A stretch of DNA of 64,000 nt, from contig OX442433.1 of assembly GCA_949361645.1 (NCBI GenBank), positions 2,971,720 through 3,035,719 of the forward strand, given 5' to 3'. This document shows, piece by piece, positions 24,591 to 37,345 of this stretch. Position 1 is the stretch's first letter; each line of letters opens with the position of its first letter. The notes under the pieces were generated by a model. The model saw nothing but the letters and a program-made list of their open reading frames with translations, was not told the DNA's origin and did not search any database. The position numbers and the translations under genes are program-made. This DNA is from Spongilla lacustris (taxonomy: Eukaryota; Porifera; Demospongiae; Spongillida; Spongillidae).

Positions 24591-25915
24591 AAGGTAATGG
24601 ATGGCTGATGTGTGCTTGGAGTACAAACATCCAAACTTCTCTCTACGCAGTGATCTCCAATAAGTGCTCCCCATCCATCCACGTAGCCCTGCCTGTGAGA
24701 GGTGCCATCTCTTCCTTCCCTGGAAGGACTGCAAATGATTGTAACAAGGTACGTACTGAGACATTTTTACACACTCTCCTTACACTCTGTTTCTCATCCT
24801 CATGAGAAAGCATTGATGGCAAGGTAATGGATGACTGATATGTGCTTGGAGTACTAACATCCAAACATCTCTCTACGCAGTGTTCTCCAATAAGTGCTCT
24901 CCCATACTGCGTGTGAGAGGTGCCATCTCTTCCTTCCCTGGAAGGACTCTACTTTGATCAAGTAAATGATTGTGTGAAGGTACGTACTGAGACATTCTTA
25001 CACACTCTCCTTACACTCTGTTTCTCATCCTCATGAGAAAGTATTGTCTTGTATGAAGGCAAGGTAATGGATGACTGATGTGTGCTTGGAGTACAAACAT
25101 CCAAACATCTCTCTACGCAGTGTTCTCCAATAAGTGCTCTCCCATACTGCGTGTGAGAGGTGCCATCTCTTCCTTCCCTGGAAGGACTCTACTTTGATCA
25201 AGTAAATGATTGTGTGAAGGTACGTACTGAGACATTCTTACACACTCTCCTTACACTCTGTTTCTCATCCTCATGAGAAAGTAGTGTCTTGTATGAAGGC
25301 AAGGTAATGGATGACTGATGTGTGCTTGGAGTACAAACATCCAAACATCTCTCTACGCAGTGTTCTCCAATAAGTGCTCTCCCATACTGCGTGTGAGAGG
25401 TGCCATCTCTTCCTTCCCTGAAAGGACTCTACTTTGATCAAGTAAATGATTGTGTGAAGGTACGTACTGAGATATTCTTACACACTCTCCTTACACTCTG
25501 TTTCTCATCCTCATGAGAAAGTATTGTCTTGTATGAAGGCAAGGTAATGGATGACTGATGTGTGCTTGGAGTACAAACATCCAAACATCTCTCTACGCAG
25601 TGATCTCCAATAAGTGCTCCCTCATACTGCGTGTGAGAGGTGCCATCTCTTCCTTCCCTGGAAGGACTCTAATTTGATCAAGCGAATGATAGCAACAAGG
25701 TACGTACTGAGACATTCTTACACACTCTCCTTACACTCTGTTTCTCATCCTCATGAGAAAGTATTGTCTTGTATGAAGGCAAGGTAATGGATGACTGATG
25801 TGTGCTTGGAGTACAAACATCCAAACATCTCTCTATGCAGAGTTCTCCAATAAGTGCTCCCCCATACTGCGTGTGAGAGGTGCCATCTCTTCCTAGGACT
25901 CTAATTTGATCAAGC
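24591..25915. repeat. Six-copy ~240-bp tandem array with splice-like signals
   Basis: Units begin at about 24591, 24821, 25061, 25301, 25541 and 25781 (spacing 230, then 240 four times). Each carries CTCTCTACGCAG followed about 98-99 nt later by AAGGTACGTACTGAG, which look like a 3' and a 5' splice site. A second donor-like AAGGTAATGG lies at the unit start. The enclosed segment has stops in all three frames (checked in the second unit), so it is not a protein-coding exon. The last unit is truncated and runs into the segment duplicated at both sides of the P-like element. Confidence 0.92.
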
Positions 25916-26142
25916 GAATGATTGTCCTTTTATAACACAAAGTTTATGTATATGTTTTACGTTTATGACCATCTGATCACGTGATTGCAAAACCGAAGGC
26001 GTGCCGTTCTCACGTGAGCAAAGATAGTGGATGTCACTAGTATTATCAGTTACGTGAATGTGTAGTGCACTTAGTGCCATTCACTGCTAGTAAAAACGAG
26101 TGTGCGCCACTTCTAGATCTGTTAACGAGTGCCCTGTTAATG
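25897..26142 (+). repeat. Direct duplication flanking the P-like element, left copy
   Basis: This 246-bp segment starts GACTCTAATTTGATCAAG and ends CGAGTGCCCTGTTAATG. It is almost identical to 31044-31298. Its first ~30 bp are the 3' portion of a unit of the adjacent 240-bp array. Confidence 0.93.
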
Positions 26143-26147
26143 CAGAG

Positions 26148-29100
26148 ATAATATATAGAGGGATTGGAAACGAGTCACGTGAGCTATACATTTCTACGAG
26201 AGCCTCAGCGGGCAATGCTATCTGGCGCTAATCGCACCTTTAAGGTGTTATAAGGGGCGGACGAAGGGGGAGAAAAAGAAGCTTTTTTGCTTGGTACTCA
26301 AGTATAGTGACCAGGATCAGGTAGGTTTATGTTAAGTAAAGTGGGATTGATAGCGGGGTATTGTTTTAAGCGAAAAAAAACCGCTTTTTTGGCAATATAA
26401 TGTCACTTATGATGCTTTAAAGTGCTTTTATTGGAGTCCACATTTTTGTGGGGTAGCCGCTTTTCAACTATTGGTGCGTGCGATTCGTAAAGCAGCTTAA
26501 AAGGTTAGTAACTGAATGTATTGTGGCGTAGGCTAGGTTTTGTCGCAAAAGCGCTTCTAGAATGGGATGTATCGATACGTGGATACCTCGGGTTTGTGGG
26601 GTAGCCTAGCCTTTGTTTCAAATCTAAAAATGTCCTGAAATGCTTCAATATGTAGAAAACTGTTTCCTGTGTGGCGTGGATGTACATTTATGCGATGTCT
26701 GCATATAAGTGTGTCTATAAATATTTTTACAGAGATGGGAGGAAGAAAATTTCGCATGGAGCGCCATCGTAAGAATGAAGAGCGAAAGATAGCACGGCCA
26801 TCGATGATCGTATCTGTTCCCCGAAATGCTGTGACGTTGTCAGTTGGTTTGATGACCATTCAGAGCTCAGCACCCGTCCTCCATCCTGTGGTTCAATGCC
26901 AGTCTACTGATGAAACTTCTACAATGCTTGTTTCGTTTCCATTATCTGCTTTTATGCAGAGAAAAATCACATCTGTTGATGTTCTACTGTCAAGGCTTGA
27001 GAAGATATCTCTCCCTTCTATGTGGGTCATTCTTGGTGGTCCACCCCTTGTTGTCTGCAGAATGCACTCTAGCCAGTTACAGACTACTGTGTTGATGTCA
27101 GTGAAAGTTACGGCTGAGTTACAGTGGTCGGCAACTGTCTTGGATAAGACAGTTACATCTGAGATGTTACCTGTACTTGGTGAAGTTCCTTCTACAATCT
27201 CAGCTGTTACAGAGCTCTGCAGGCTTGTTGATATCTTGGATGGTGTCAAACTATGCATTGGGAATCCAGACGACAACATTGTACAGCTGTACCACAGCAG
27301 CACATATACGCTACACAGTTATTCAGGTATGCCATGAAGTTTTGTATTTTGCTGTATTCATGCATGTATATTAGAACTACTGGTTATTTCATAGGTCACC
27401 AAGCTGGATACATTGACACTGCTCTGCTGAACCACCGTGAAACTGTTCGTCACAAAAATTGCAAACTTATAATTCATCCCAACTCTCGTGCCGTACGCTG
27501 TTCTGCTTGTTCAACCTATCGATCTACCCTGCTTACTCAGAAGTGGAAGAGAGCAAGTACGTCTGTGGATAATGAAAGAACAAACTACCGGTTTGTGCTT
27601 TTTTGGTGACTAGGTAAATGAATGACTCTTTATATTTGTACCATATAGATTTATCCAACTACCAGATCTGGTTGCTCGTCTTGGTAACATTCGAACATCA
27701 TACCGATCTCTTCTGAAGCAACTTGAACGATTGAGAAGCAGAATTCACCAAGACACAGAAGTGAAAGGTGTCTTCTTGGATGAAGAATGCAATGCCTACA
27801 TCAAGGATATTATCTGTTTGCCAGAAACTGCTAAGCATTTGGAAAGCTTGCCTGAAGATTCATTTGAGCACATCTTTTGGCAGCAGCAGATTGAGGCAGC
27901 ATCACAACATAGCTCTCGGCACATGAGATGGCATCCATTGATGATTCGTTTTTGCTTATCACTTAGGCATAAGTTAGTGATTTACTTTTGATATTGATTG
28001 TTAATTCACTTAAACTTTAAATTTTCTTCAGGTCTGGTGGGGCATATGAGTTGTTACGAGAATCTGGCTGCATCAAACTACCATCTCAAAGGACTCTTCG
28101 AGACTACACTCACTATGTTCAGTCATGTGAGGGCTTTTCTGCAGATGTGGATGTGATGCTTAGGAATGCAGTGAATGTTGAGAGTTGCCCTGAGAGAGAA
28201 AAGTATGTAGCCATCTTAATTGATGAAATGCACGTGCGAGAGGATCTGGTGTTTGATCGTTGGAATGGAAATTTGGTGGGCTTTGCAAACTTGGGAGAAA
28301 CCAATAACCATCTGATGCAGCTAGAGTCTGCCCTCACCGATGGCAATACTGCTCCATCCCAAGCTAAGACCATGGTCGTATTTATGATACGAGGTCTATT
28401 CACCAAGTTGCAGTTTCCATATGCACAGTTCCCTTGTTGTGCCTTGAAGGGTGATCAGCTGTATGACCCTTTCTGGGAAGCAGTGGGAAGAGTAGAAAAC
28501 TGTGGTTTAAAGGTATATTTAAAATCATTGTCTGTATATTATTAACATTGATGTCTCATCAGGTTCTTGCTGTAACTATGGATGGTAGCTCTGCAAACAG
28601 AAAACTCATCAAATTGCATAATACTTCATCTGATGTAACCTATCGAATAGCAAATCCGTACACAGCGGAGAAACGATTCTTGTTCGAATGTTGTGGGTAT
28701 GTTTTTTGTGCCACAGCATTACTGTTATGTATTATTCAGTATTTTTAATTCTATCACAACAGAACAATGGCAAGTACATCTGTTGGGATCAACTCAAACA
28801 ATTTTATGATATGGATACTGCTAAAGCAGTTGGAATGCGAATCCTTCCAAAACTGAAGTTTGAGCACATTTATCTTACAGCATTTTCCAAGATGAGGGTT
28901 GATTTGGCCGCCCAGGTAAAAAAAGCTCCATAGCTAATTTTAGTTCGTGTATGGATGATCATGATGTACACCTATAGGTATTGAGTGAATCTGTGTCTAA
29001 AGCTCTTGTACTTTTTTGTGGAGAAGAATGCAATGAGACATCACAGTTTGTAGAAATGATGGACAAGTTTTTTGACGCACTAAATGTGCATAACTACAGC

Positions 29101-31043
29101 CATGGGTCTCGAGCCTTGAAGCCATTTCAGTTGCCCTATACCTCAAGAGAAGATCCTCGCCTAAAGGTATGATTCAGCTCAAGCAATGCAATTTATATTT
29201 TATTTTGAAATATCACACAGTGGTTAGTTGAATGTTTTTTGAAGTATTTGGAAGATTGGGAGAGATCTGTTATGGGGCGATCTGGCTTTAGTCTGGCAGA
29301 GAAGTCTAACATGCTGTTGAGCGAGGAAACATTATATGGTTTGAAGATGACAAGTAAGAAGTATTTATTCACCCTCATGAGGAGCATTTGATTATGAAAG
29401 TAAAAACTTTATTTTCATCTATCAGGTAGATCTTTTGTAGAGTTGGTCCAGTTCCTGTTTACTCTTCCTGATGTCAGGTCATTTCTAAGTCAAAGAATAT
29501 GCCAAGACCCATTGGAGAGATTCTTTGGGGTTCAACGTCAAAGAGGAGGAGTCAATGATAACCCAAATGTTGCTGAATTTACTAAGAACACACAGGCAAT
29601 AAGGGTCATGAACTCAATGTGTCATACAAGACAACTTAGGGGAAATTGTCGTGGAAGTGAAGGCGAGCAGCCAGCAATGTGTACTACTCCATTAGAAAAG
29701 CGTCGTCGTACTTCTTCTGACACAACAGTTATTCCATGTCAACCCATAACAGATGCTGTTGTATCAGGTATGTTAGTTCCTTTCTTAGATTATATTATTT
29801 GTGAATCATAAGCATTTCTCTCCGCACAGGCAGCTGTGTTTCAGATAATTATTTGCTTAAATCAGTCAAAGCTCTTTTGGATGATAAAGCTTTTCTGATG
29901 CCATCTGCATCAGCAACATCTGCTTTAAAAATGGCTCAAGATCTTATGAAATGGATGCCATCCAATGATGTAAAAGTAAAAGCATTCCACAACGATATTG
30001 TAGAGCTGCTTCGTGGTTGTATTAAACCGATTAAACTGTTAACCAGCAGTAAGAAGACATGTACAAGACGAAGGGTAAAAATGTGGAGCAGCTACCATGT
30101 AGTCCGAACTTCGCAAGATTATGTTGACAAGTGGATGGCATTCCTACGTGACAGTTCCACACTTCCTGCAACACAATTATGCCCTGTCTTTTTTCAGTAT
30201 GTTGGGAACCAAATCTTTCGTCAGCTTGTCAGGGATGAGTGTGGCTTCAGTTTAGAGTGCAGCAATCTTGGAACCACTGAGCAGCTAACATATGAAGAGC
30301 TCAATGCACTGCGATACACAGCAGGATATGTTCCAAGGGCTCTTCAAAAGAAACTATTCAAGCATCCTAGGCAAAAGGATCTACAATTGTATTTAAATGA
30401 ACTTATTAGTGATGGATCAGAAGCTGTGACTGATTCCTCTGATGATTGGTTAACTGCAGTGAATCGAGGTGGACTGATAGTAGTGAACAACATGGCTTTT
30501 GAATTGTTCCACACAATGGAGTGTGAGTTTCGCCACAATATCCAACCAACAGGGATAGTCGATAATGCGGTGGAGTTAATTTTAAACAATGAAGATGTTC
30601 TATTTTTATGGAGCATCATCAGTAACTCCTGGGACCAAGATTGCAGCTCTGAACTGCTTGAGAGAATGGTGAAGCTGTGGATAACACTGCGTGGGTTTTC
30701 ATTGTGTGGTGCTTTAATGGAGCAGTACAAAGTTACCAACAAGATAACCACACAAAAATCAAAAGCCATGAGAAAAGAACTACTCTAGACAGTTCAGACA
30801 CTTTTGAATTGAATTGTGTGTTGTAAATATGTAAACATTTAGATCATTACTACTCTATTATTTGTGAAGAAATAAAAAGAAGGGGGAAAAAATGTACTGA
30901 GAGTGGATTCGAACCATGTAGCATAGTTATCATCTCTGCTGCTATAGAATAGTAGCTGCACCTGAAGCCTTAAAAGTCACTGGTAGCATTGTCCGTGTTG
31001 ATTAGTGTTGATTGGCTCCGTTTCCAATCCCTCTATATATTAT
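26148..31043 (+). mobile_element. P/THAP9-like DNA transposon
   Basis: A 4.9-kb element has terminal inverted repeats reading ATAATATATAGAGGGATTGG on the left and the exact complement on the right, extending to GGAAACG. The TATATA directly outside GAGGG and CCCTC could be part of the target duplication. It contains a spliced transposase gene. Beyond the TIRs the two ends differ: the left has CACGTGAGCTATA and the right has GTGTTGATTAGTGTTGATTGG. Both are also found at the swapped ends of the 0.8-kb element at 37855-38655. Confidence 0.85.
26735..30788 (+). CDS. P-element/THAP9-like transposase, ten coding exons
   Basis: A 5'UTR exon ends with a GGATCAG/GTAGGT donor at 26320, and an acceptor at 26732 precedes ATG 26735. 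Coding exons: 26735-27326, 27395-27590, 27649-27972, 28032-28512, 28563-28696, 28763-28915, 28978-29166, 29221-29353, 29426-29767, 29830-30788 (TAG). Landmarks of the P superfamily are CSACSTYRSTL (Cys pair), CIKLPSQRTLRDYT, VAILIDEMHV (acidic catalytic candidate), DQLYDPFWEAV, VLAVTMDGSSANRK, DPLERFFGVQRQRGG...NPNVAEF and LNALRYTAGYVPRAL. No THAP zinc finger is evident at the N-terminus. The D-x-P-H-L-x-K block usual after the DGSSANRK region seems missing between exons 5 and 6. A polyadenylation signal AATAAA lies at 30871. The frame is otherwise intact through all splice junctions examined. Confidence 0.8.
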
Positions 31044-31298
31044 GACTCTAATTTGATCAAGCGAATGATTGTCCTTTTATAACACAAAGTTTATGTATAT
31101 GTTTTACGTTTATGACCATCTGATCACGTGATTGCAAAACCGAAGGCGTGCCGTTCTCACGTGAGCAAAGATAGTGGATGTCACTAGTATTATCAGTTAC
31201 GTGAATGTGTAGTGCACTATTTACACTTAGTGCCATTCACTGCTAGTAAAAACGAGTGTGCGCCACTTCTAGATCTGTTAACGAGTGCCCTGTTAATG
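31044..31298 (+). repeat. Direct duplication flanking the P-like element, right copy
   Basis: This is the second copy of 25897-26142, 255 bp long because of an extra 9 bp near GTGCACTATTTACACTTAG. It begins immediately outside the right TIR. Confidence 0.93.
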
Positions 31299-31955
31299 TT
31301 GCATGGCACTAGATAAAACTAGACTTTTTTTTGGCTGTACATGCATGTGTGTGCTCTTGCGATGCGTACATGTTAGCTTGCTGGCACACGGAGTTGCGAT
31401 AGGTTTATCAACATACACGTGCATTGTACCCAAGAGTAGGGTATTATTATATAGACTTGACTTCCACTACTACACATGTATATAATATTATGCTTTATAC
31501 ACCGGTTCCTTTCTAATTGCCCGCACAATGTGCCCTGGGCGTTTATACAGTTCTGCAATTTTGCATCCGGTATATAGCAACGTGACTTGAACAGCTTCAG
31601 ACTCACTGGCCTGGCAAAACTCCATATGGTAGGATGATTATTTACCTACCCTTTTATGATGTAGACGTACGCGCGTCCTTTCAATTACCGTAATGGCCAG
31701 TGTTCGCGCTGCGTGCAAGAGATAGCAAGTTAGCAACTCAGTAAGTAACGGTGGATTATTCAATCTTACTGCGATCTCGATTCTGTCCCCATGCAAGGTC
31801 TGAAAGACTAATGCTGCGTGTTTTGAACGAACTAGGCCCTGAAAACTGACATAGGTAAGGTTTTTTTTTTTTACCCCGTCTCATACACACAGTTCTTCAT
31901 GGCGGATGCAGTTCCGTTACAATTTATACCATCGGACTGATCGGAGAAGCTAATT

Positions 31956-32147
31956 ATGGCTGTTCGGTACTTTATAAGGCAGAAGGCTGTAGCAGCGAAG
32001 GTCGTATATGCAGCACAGTTACGTTATTCGAGGTAATGTACATATAGTTTATTTGTTATTGTACATGCACAGAGGAATCCTGGGAATTCAAGGGTGCAAG
32101 CAAGTTGCTTGCACAAGGCAGCATCCCTACCCGAGAAAAGTGAGGAG
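31956..32147 (+). CDS. Possible 5' exons of an unknown gene
   Basis: ATG 31956 opens MAVRYFIRQKAVAAKVVYAA and the exon ends at a TCGAG/GTAATG donor (32032). A GCACAG acceptor at 32072 and a GAG/GTAAGG donor at 32147 bound a second piece. The Arg/Lys/Ala-rich, acid-free N-terminus would suit a mitochondrial targeting peptide. No domain follows, and the hAT-like insertion at 32821 lies downstream. Weak support. Confidence 0.27.
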
Positions 32148-32276
32148 GTAAGGTTTTATCTTATTGGCAACAATCTCAGATCGTGTATTGCATTATCAGA
32201 AACAGAAGACGCGCGGACAGAAACAGGCCTATATAGTTGGAGACTGAGGCAATTGACGCACAAAACGGAAGAGAAA

Positions 32277-32278
<2 letters not shown>

Positions 32279-32327
<49 letters not shown>
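32279..32327. repeat. (TG)n microsatellite
   Basis: About 24 uninterrupted TG dinucleotides. Confidence 0.98.
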
Positions 32328-32330
<3 letters not shown>

Positions 32331-32820
32331 GTGTGTCTTTTTCTAATTTGAGATTCACAGAAACTTAAAAGTGTGGCCAAGTTTATTTGCGAGCGAGGCG
32401 CGGTGTCAAAATGTATGGCGTCGATCGGCAGGCTGCATGCATATAGCCATGTACTACGTACGGGGTGGGTTGAAAGCTCGTACAGAGTAGGTAGACGATC
32501 AAAACGGGGCCAGGTAAACGATCCAAACGGGGCCAGGTTGACAGTCGTACGGTGTTGTCAGACGATCCGAACAACTCGTACGGGGTAGGCAGACGAATTA
32601 TCAGCGTGTGAAAACGTGCGACCAAACGAGCCTCGCTTCCACGGCCGTTTCCTATCGGTCCGCACACGTGTACTGTCATCGTACAACCGGCTAACATCGG
32701 ATCCAATTGGATCCGTGCGCAAGAACGTGCAGAGGCGAGCCCGGAATCATGCAAGTGAACCGCTGTGCATACTGCTGGTCATCCGACCAGGTCCAAATGG
32801 ACGCTTTGATACTAACGGTT

Positions 32821-33444
32821 CAGGGGCGGATCTAGGGGTGGAGGGGGGCACCAGGGGCACGTGCCCCCCCCCCCCCCCCCCCCCCCTTCCAAACGACTCA
32901 TTAAATATTCATGTGTGTATTTTGCGTACCGCGCGTGCGATTATAACCGCACGAAACAGTGCCGCCGTTAGCTACAGCGCGGATACATGCACATGTACAC
33001 GTACACGGGAAGTGCCAATTATAAAGTATGATTACGATTATATTTGCAAAGAAGCGGAGATCAGTATATATTTAAAAGATTTAAAAGATTGGCGCATCGC
33101 ATCGCATACAAAAGCTGAGCTTTATTGTTTGGCCCACAAATTTTAGTAGTTACATTTTAAACGTACGAACGCTATAAACTCGTACTTTGGCAGTTGCTAC
33201 AACTAATATGTATTTCGTGGGAAAAAATACATGCATTGCACACGTATAAACAATATAACTACTATTTAACAGGCCTTCTTTTTTTGCGTAGTTTTCGGAG
33301 CTTTTTCAACGCAAAACGCGTTGGCTTCTGATGCTCCGCCCCAGGCCCCGATGGGGGAGCTTACAGCGCTCCCCCATACCCCCTAGCTGGGCTGGAGGGG
33401 GGAGGGGTGCCCCCCTCCCGCACCCTCCCCGGGGCGGCGCCTCT

Positions 33445-33481
<37 letters not shown>

Positions 33482-33509
33482 CCTTTCCAAATTCCTGGAT
33501 CCGCCCTTG
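32821..33509. mobile_element. hAT-like non-autonomous element 1 (5-bp TSD)
   Basis: Ends are CAGGGGCGGATCTAGG and CCTGGATCCGCCCTTG. It is flanked by the direct repeat CGGTT at 32816-32820 and 33510-33514. It is 689 bp long with no transposase. Long C runs sit just inside the left end (about 32866-32886) and near the right end (33452-33480, 29 C). The CA...TG ends and 5-bp duplication resemble short-TSD hAT groups. Confidence 0.85.
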
Positions 33510-33514
33510 CGGTT

Positions 33515-34995
33515 GAGCTGGCGTATCGCGATATTCTATCGATCGATCATACAGAGGGTCTTGACTACCAACGAAGAAAGTGCCAAACGATACGCAATGA
33601 TCATTATGATGGCGTTCGAGAGGCAAAGGACACTGCAGGACGGTACGCGTTCTTTATGCTAATTCTCGACCACGAGTGGAACAGCTAGCTGGGCGGCTCT
33701 ATTTTTTTGTACCTCGAGACCACATGTATATCATGCGTGGAAAACCGTTATACCGTCCTTCAAATTGCCGAGGCTGATAGTCACGCGTACCTAGAGATAG
33801 TTATGAGCAGCATCCAAAAGGAATCAGAATCTACGTTAGTAGTAGGCTTCATATAGGTTTTATTTCGGGTATTTCACTAGGAATCAAATTTCACCACACA
33901 GTACATGCTTTGCCTGTTATAAGTTGACATTGCTGTTCAGTCTAACCTTCTCTTATGACTTTCTGTAGTTAATGTTTCTTAGTACAGCGCGTATGCCATT
34001 ATGAGAGTGCCATATGATTGAAATAGCTCCACTTAGGGGTCAGCATAAGCTACGTGACTACTATGTGTTGCAAACACCCTAGTGGCTGCATTGCCGCATC
34101 CAACTACAAATGAACTTAGCGATTTATAAAAGGTAAGCACCAAATGCTGCTACAAGTACTTTGCATGCAAAGATTATTAATAGTGTTTCACACAATGAAG
34201 GAAAATTAACTCACATTCATTTACAAGTAATGTCAAATTTGTCTAGATGTTCTATTTAATCACACATCTATGATTTAATTAAGAATGAGATGCTTATGCA
34301 AGCATATAAAAGTATAGTTAATCTATATAACAAATTTTCTCAACATGCAATTAAAAGCTGCTAATAATTTCAACTTATCTAACATGAATAGTTTAATATT
34401 TATATAACAAGTACATTTAATTATTACAAGTATATAATAACACACTAAAAAACCATTAAAAACCACCCCCCTAAAAGTCAGTACTGGAAAGAGAAAAAAG
34501 TGTTCCTATTATCGAGGCAGTATTGAGAGCCCTGTTAGCTGCTAGTCCATTGCCTCTTTTGACTCACACAGCGGTTCAGTGGGCTGAATACGTATCGTCG
34601 CAAATCCTGTATTTCCTGTTGCTAGCATGTTAAAGACGAAACGTGTGGTTTTGGGCATCCGTAAGTTCTGTAATGTAAATGATTGCGTATAGTCAATGTA
34701 CGTGAGATAGCCGTACAATATACGTGTAATAAAATTCCATATAATCGGTACGAAAGTAATATCAGAAAGAGTTCTTGCCTCGCTTTTGTGGCGTTTCACT
34801 TTGCATTTGCAAATCTCGATGAATGGAAAACTACGCCAGCCTTCTGTCAACACTGCGAAGAATACATCTACACGTCTACTTACTTTGCAAATTTCACCAC
34901 CGTAACGGCACTTGAAGGTATGTCGTCATCTCACGCGCACTCTCTAAATTAGCACAGCTGAGCGTAAGCGTACCCGCTCGATGGTTGCAGTGGAA
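33515..34995. other. No recognised gene
   Basis: AT-rich sequence. A minus-strand open frame of 103 codons at 34542-34853 (ending in EPLCESKEAMD) has fairly protein-like composition, but has no recognised domain and no partner exon. It was not called. Confidence 0.4.
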
Positions 34996-34997
34996 GT

Positions 34998-35215
34998 AGC
35001 TAATCCCTAGGCACTCCTCTCACGTACACACCCACAATCACACACATGTACACACCCACAATCCCACACATGTACAACACCCACAATCCTATGGCACTAC
35101 ACACATGTACACACACCCACAACCCACACATGTACGTACACACCCACAAGTGAAAATCCCATGGCACTCCACACATGTCCACACCCACAATCCCTAGGCA
35201 CTCCACCTCTACACA
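34998..35215. repeat. CACACCCACAATC degenerate minisatellite
   Basis: Interspersed repeats of ACACACCCACAATC and CACACATGTACA with GGCACTCCACAC variants. The minus-strand open frame rich in G/V/C is an artefact of the repeat. Confidence 0.8.
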
Positions 35216-35409
35216 ACAGGGTGTTCGTAAAAACAGCATATTAGGCAGTACAACAAGGGGAAGATCTAGTTTTGATCACGATAAGTATACTGAATAAGGT
35301 TGTTCAGAGGCCTCTACTAGACAACTAGTAATGGCACACAGCACACACATATGTACACAATCACAACCCACCCACAATCCCTTGCATAGTCTTGAAAGCA
35401 AAGTTGTTC

Positions 35410-35815
35410 TCGTTGTATTGACCTATCTGATACTTCAGGTCTATGTGGTGTGACTACCCCCTGAGAATACTGTGACCGGAGGTGGGCGTTACCGTCACGT
35501 GAGCCATACTCTTCCACACAGAATCCACTTATATTGACCTATCTCTCAGGTACACTTCATATTTGATACACCAATTTGGACAGATGTATGTGGTGTGACT
35601 ACCCCCTGAGGATGGCGTGGCCGGAAGTGGGCGTTACCGTCACATGAGCCATACTCTTCCACACAGAATTGTTAAGACAATCCACTTATATTGACCTATC
35701 TCATATTGGATGCACCATTTTGGACAGATCTATGTGGTGTGACTACCCCCTGAGAATGGCGTGACCAGAAGTGGGCGTTACCATTACTTGAGTCACAGTG
35801 TTCCACAGTTCCTGT
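35410..35815. repeat. Three-copy ~140-bp tandem repeat
   Basis: Each unit contains TATTGACCTATCT, TCTATGTGGTGTGACTACCC, a CTGAGAATG-type block, GTGGGCGTTACCGTCAC and CATACTCTTCCACA. Units start at about 35416, 35528 and 35688 with 10-20% divergence. No coding frame was seen. Confidence 0.85.
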
Positions 35816-37251
35816 GGTCTCCCATGAATGCAGAGTACTTAGCAATATTATACATAAATGTTCAAGAATAAATTTTCAGACTCTTCCTTCGTTCCTCCTC
35901 CTTCCCAGCCTTTTTTCTCCAGTTAACAGACATTTAGTTTGTACATATGATATATTTTTTTATGACGTGAATATTTGCTTTCGAACAGTATGGCTGTCAC
36001 TTGATCCTCGTTGAGTTGGAAATGGGATGATGGTTTACTAATCATAAACACGCATGCTTCGCACAAGTGATCGTGAGAATCTATTTGACATGCACCTGGA
36101 TTACCTTGTTGTGTTAGTAACAAAATCTCTCACGAGATAACCAATCAGTGTGTGCTGATATTCGATTGTTCATACCTGTAACTATATCGGGGGCGGGGCA
36201 GGTAAACATCTCAAGACGTGACTCTGCATGAGCCACCGGTACAGGTTGTGGTTACCAAAATATGTACAATTTACATTTATAATCACGTCCTCCATGCATG
36301 CAGCTCATGTACATGTCTTGGTGGACGTCATCAACCTGCACTGACGGATCAGAAATAGGCCTAGATGCACTACAGATGCATTCTCTAACGGCAGAGCTCC
36401 TTCTCTTTGCTGTGATGTTAGTGCTGACATCGGTCTATAACAATACATGCATACATGCATGCGAAGCTACATGATCAGTATAGAGAAGTTATCAGTATAA
36501 CGCGTTGTTCGTCTCTTGAACTCAGAAACTAAATTCCGGTCCTCAATACATGTTTTCAGTACACTAAAACTTCGATCCCCTTCTAGTACACAAGCATATA
36601 TACTTATGTTTATTGCATCAATAATCATAGATTAGGCGTGGATCACTATTATAACCCATGCATGCATGCAGTTCGAGTCAGACCAGAAGTGAAAGTGATT
36701 TGCAGTTGCCTCGATCGATACCTCCTTGAAGGCTTCTTCTCTTAGAGGTCTTACTAGATGATGCACAGCTGAATATACTGAAGTGAATGCATGCTACACA
36801 TAAAACATAAAAAGAACAGCTATATCAAGATAGGATATATGCATGCACCTGCCAGAGTGTCACAGCTATAGTATGTTAACCCTAACTCTAAAGTCTTCAA
36901 CACCATTAATTGCTTATAATAATTGGAGAGAGCGAGTACTCCGGCATGGAGTAGTCAGCTATACTATAGCTAAATAGCTATATAGCTATATACACTGGTA
37001 TATGTATTGCATGGAATGATTATACAATCTTACTTTTTATATGCAGTGTACATGAATTTTCAAACCAATGGTCTGGGTTTTAGTGATACAAGATGCACTA
37101 CGTCAATTGCTAATGCCTTTTGTAGTGCATCATCAGTTCTACAGTATATACCTAGCATGGACAATGATGCATACATGCATGCATGTGTATATATAAGACA
37201 CATGCATGCATGCAGGTAACAAGCACAAATAAAAATCACCATTATACATAC

Positions 37252-37345
37252 TATACAGACTACTACAGTTGTTCAAAACTGTATGTGCATATGCACATGC
37301 AGTTTTGAACAACTTTACATGTAGTCAGTAGTCTGTAGTACTATG
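37252..37345. repeat. Hairpin with GTTCAAAACTG arms
   Basis: GACTACTACAGTTGTTCAAAACTG pairs with CAGTTTTGAACAACTT...GTAGTCTG, enclosing the palindrome TATGTGCATATGCACAT. A long imperfect stem is predicted. It may be a tiny palindromic element. Confidence 0.7.

Noticed and set aside
24591..25915. CRISPR-like or protein-coding exon array
   Set aside because: Units are 240 bp with no spacers, the host is eukaryotic, and the exon-like segments have stops in all frames.
30900..30985. tRNA-like GGTTCGAATCC loop on the minus strand
   Set aside because: The flanking bases do not form a proper T stem and no D or anticodon arm could be folded.
32616..33146. 176-codon frame with a poly-Pro tract
   Set aside because: It crosses the hAT-like element boundary and a C run. 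Composition is not protein-like.
35000..35239. 79-codon Gly/Val/Cys-rich minus-strand frame
   Set aside because: Artefact of the CACACCCACAATC minisatellite.
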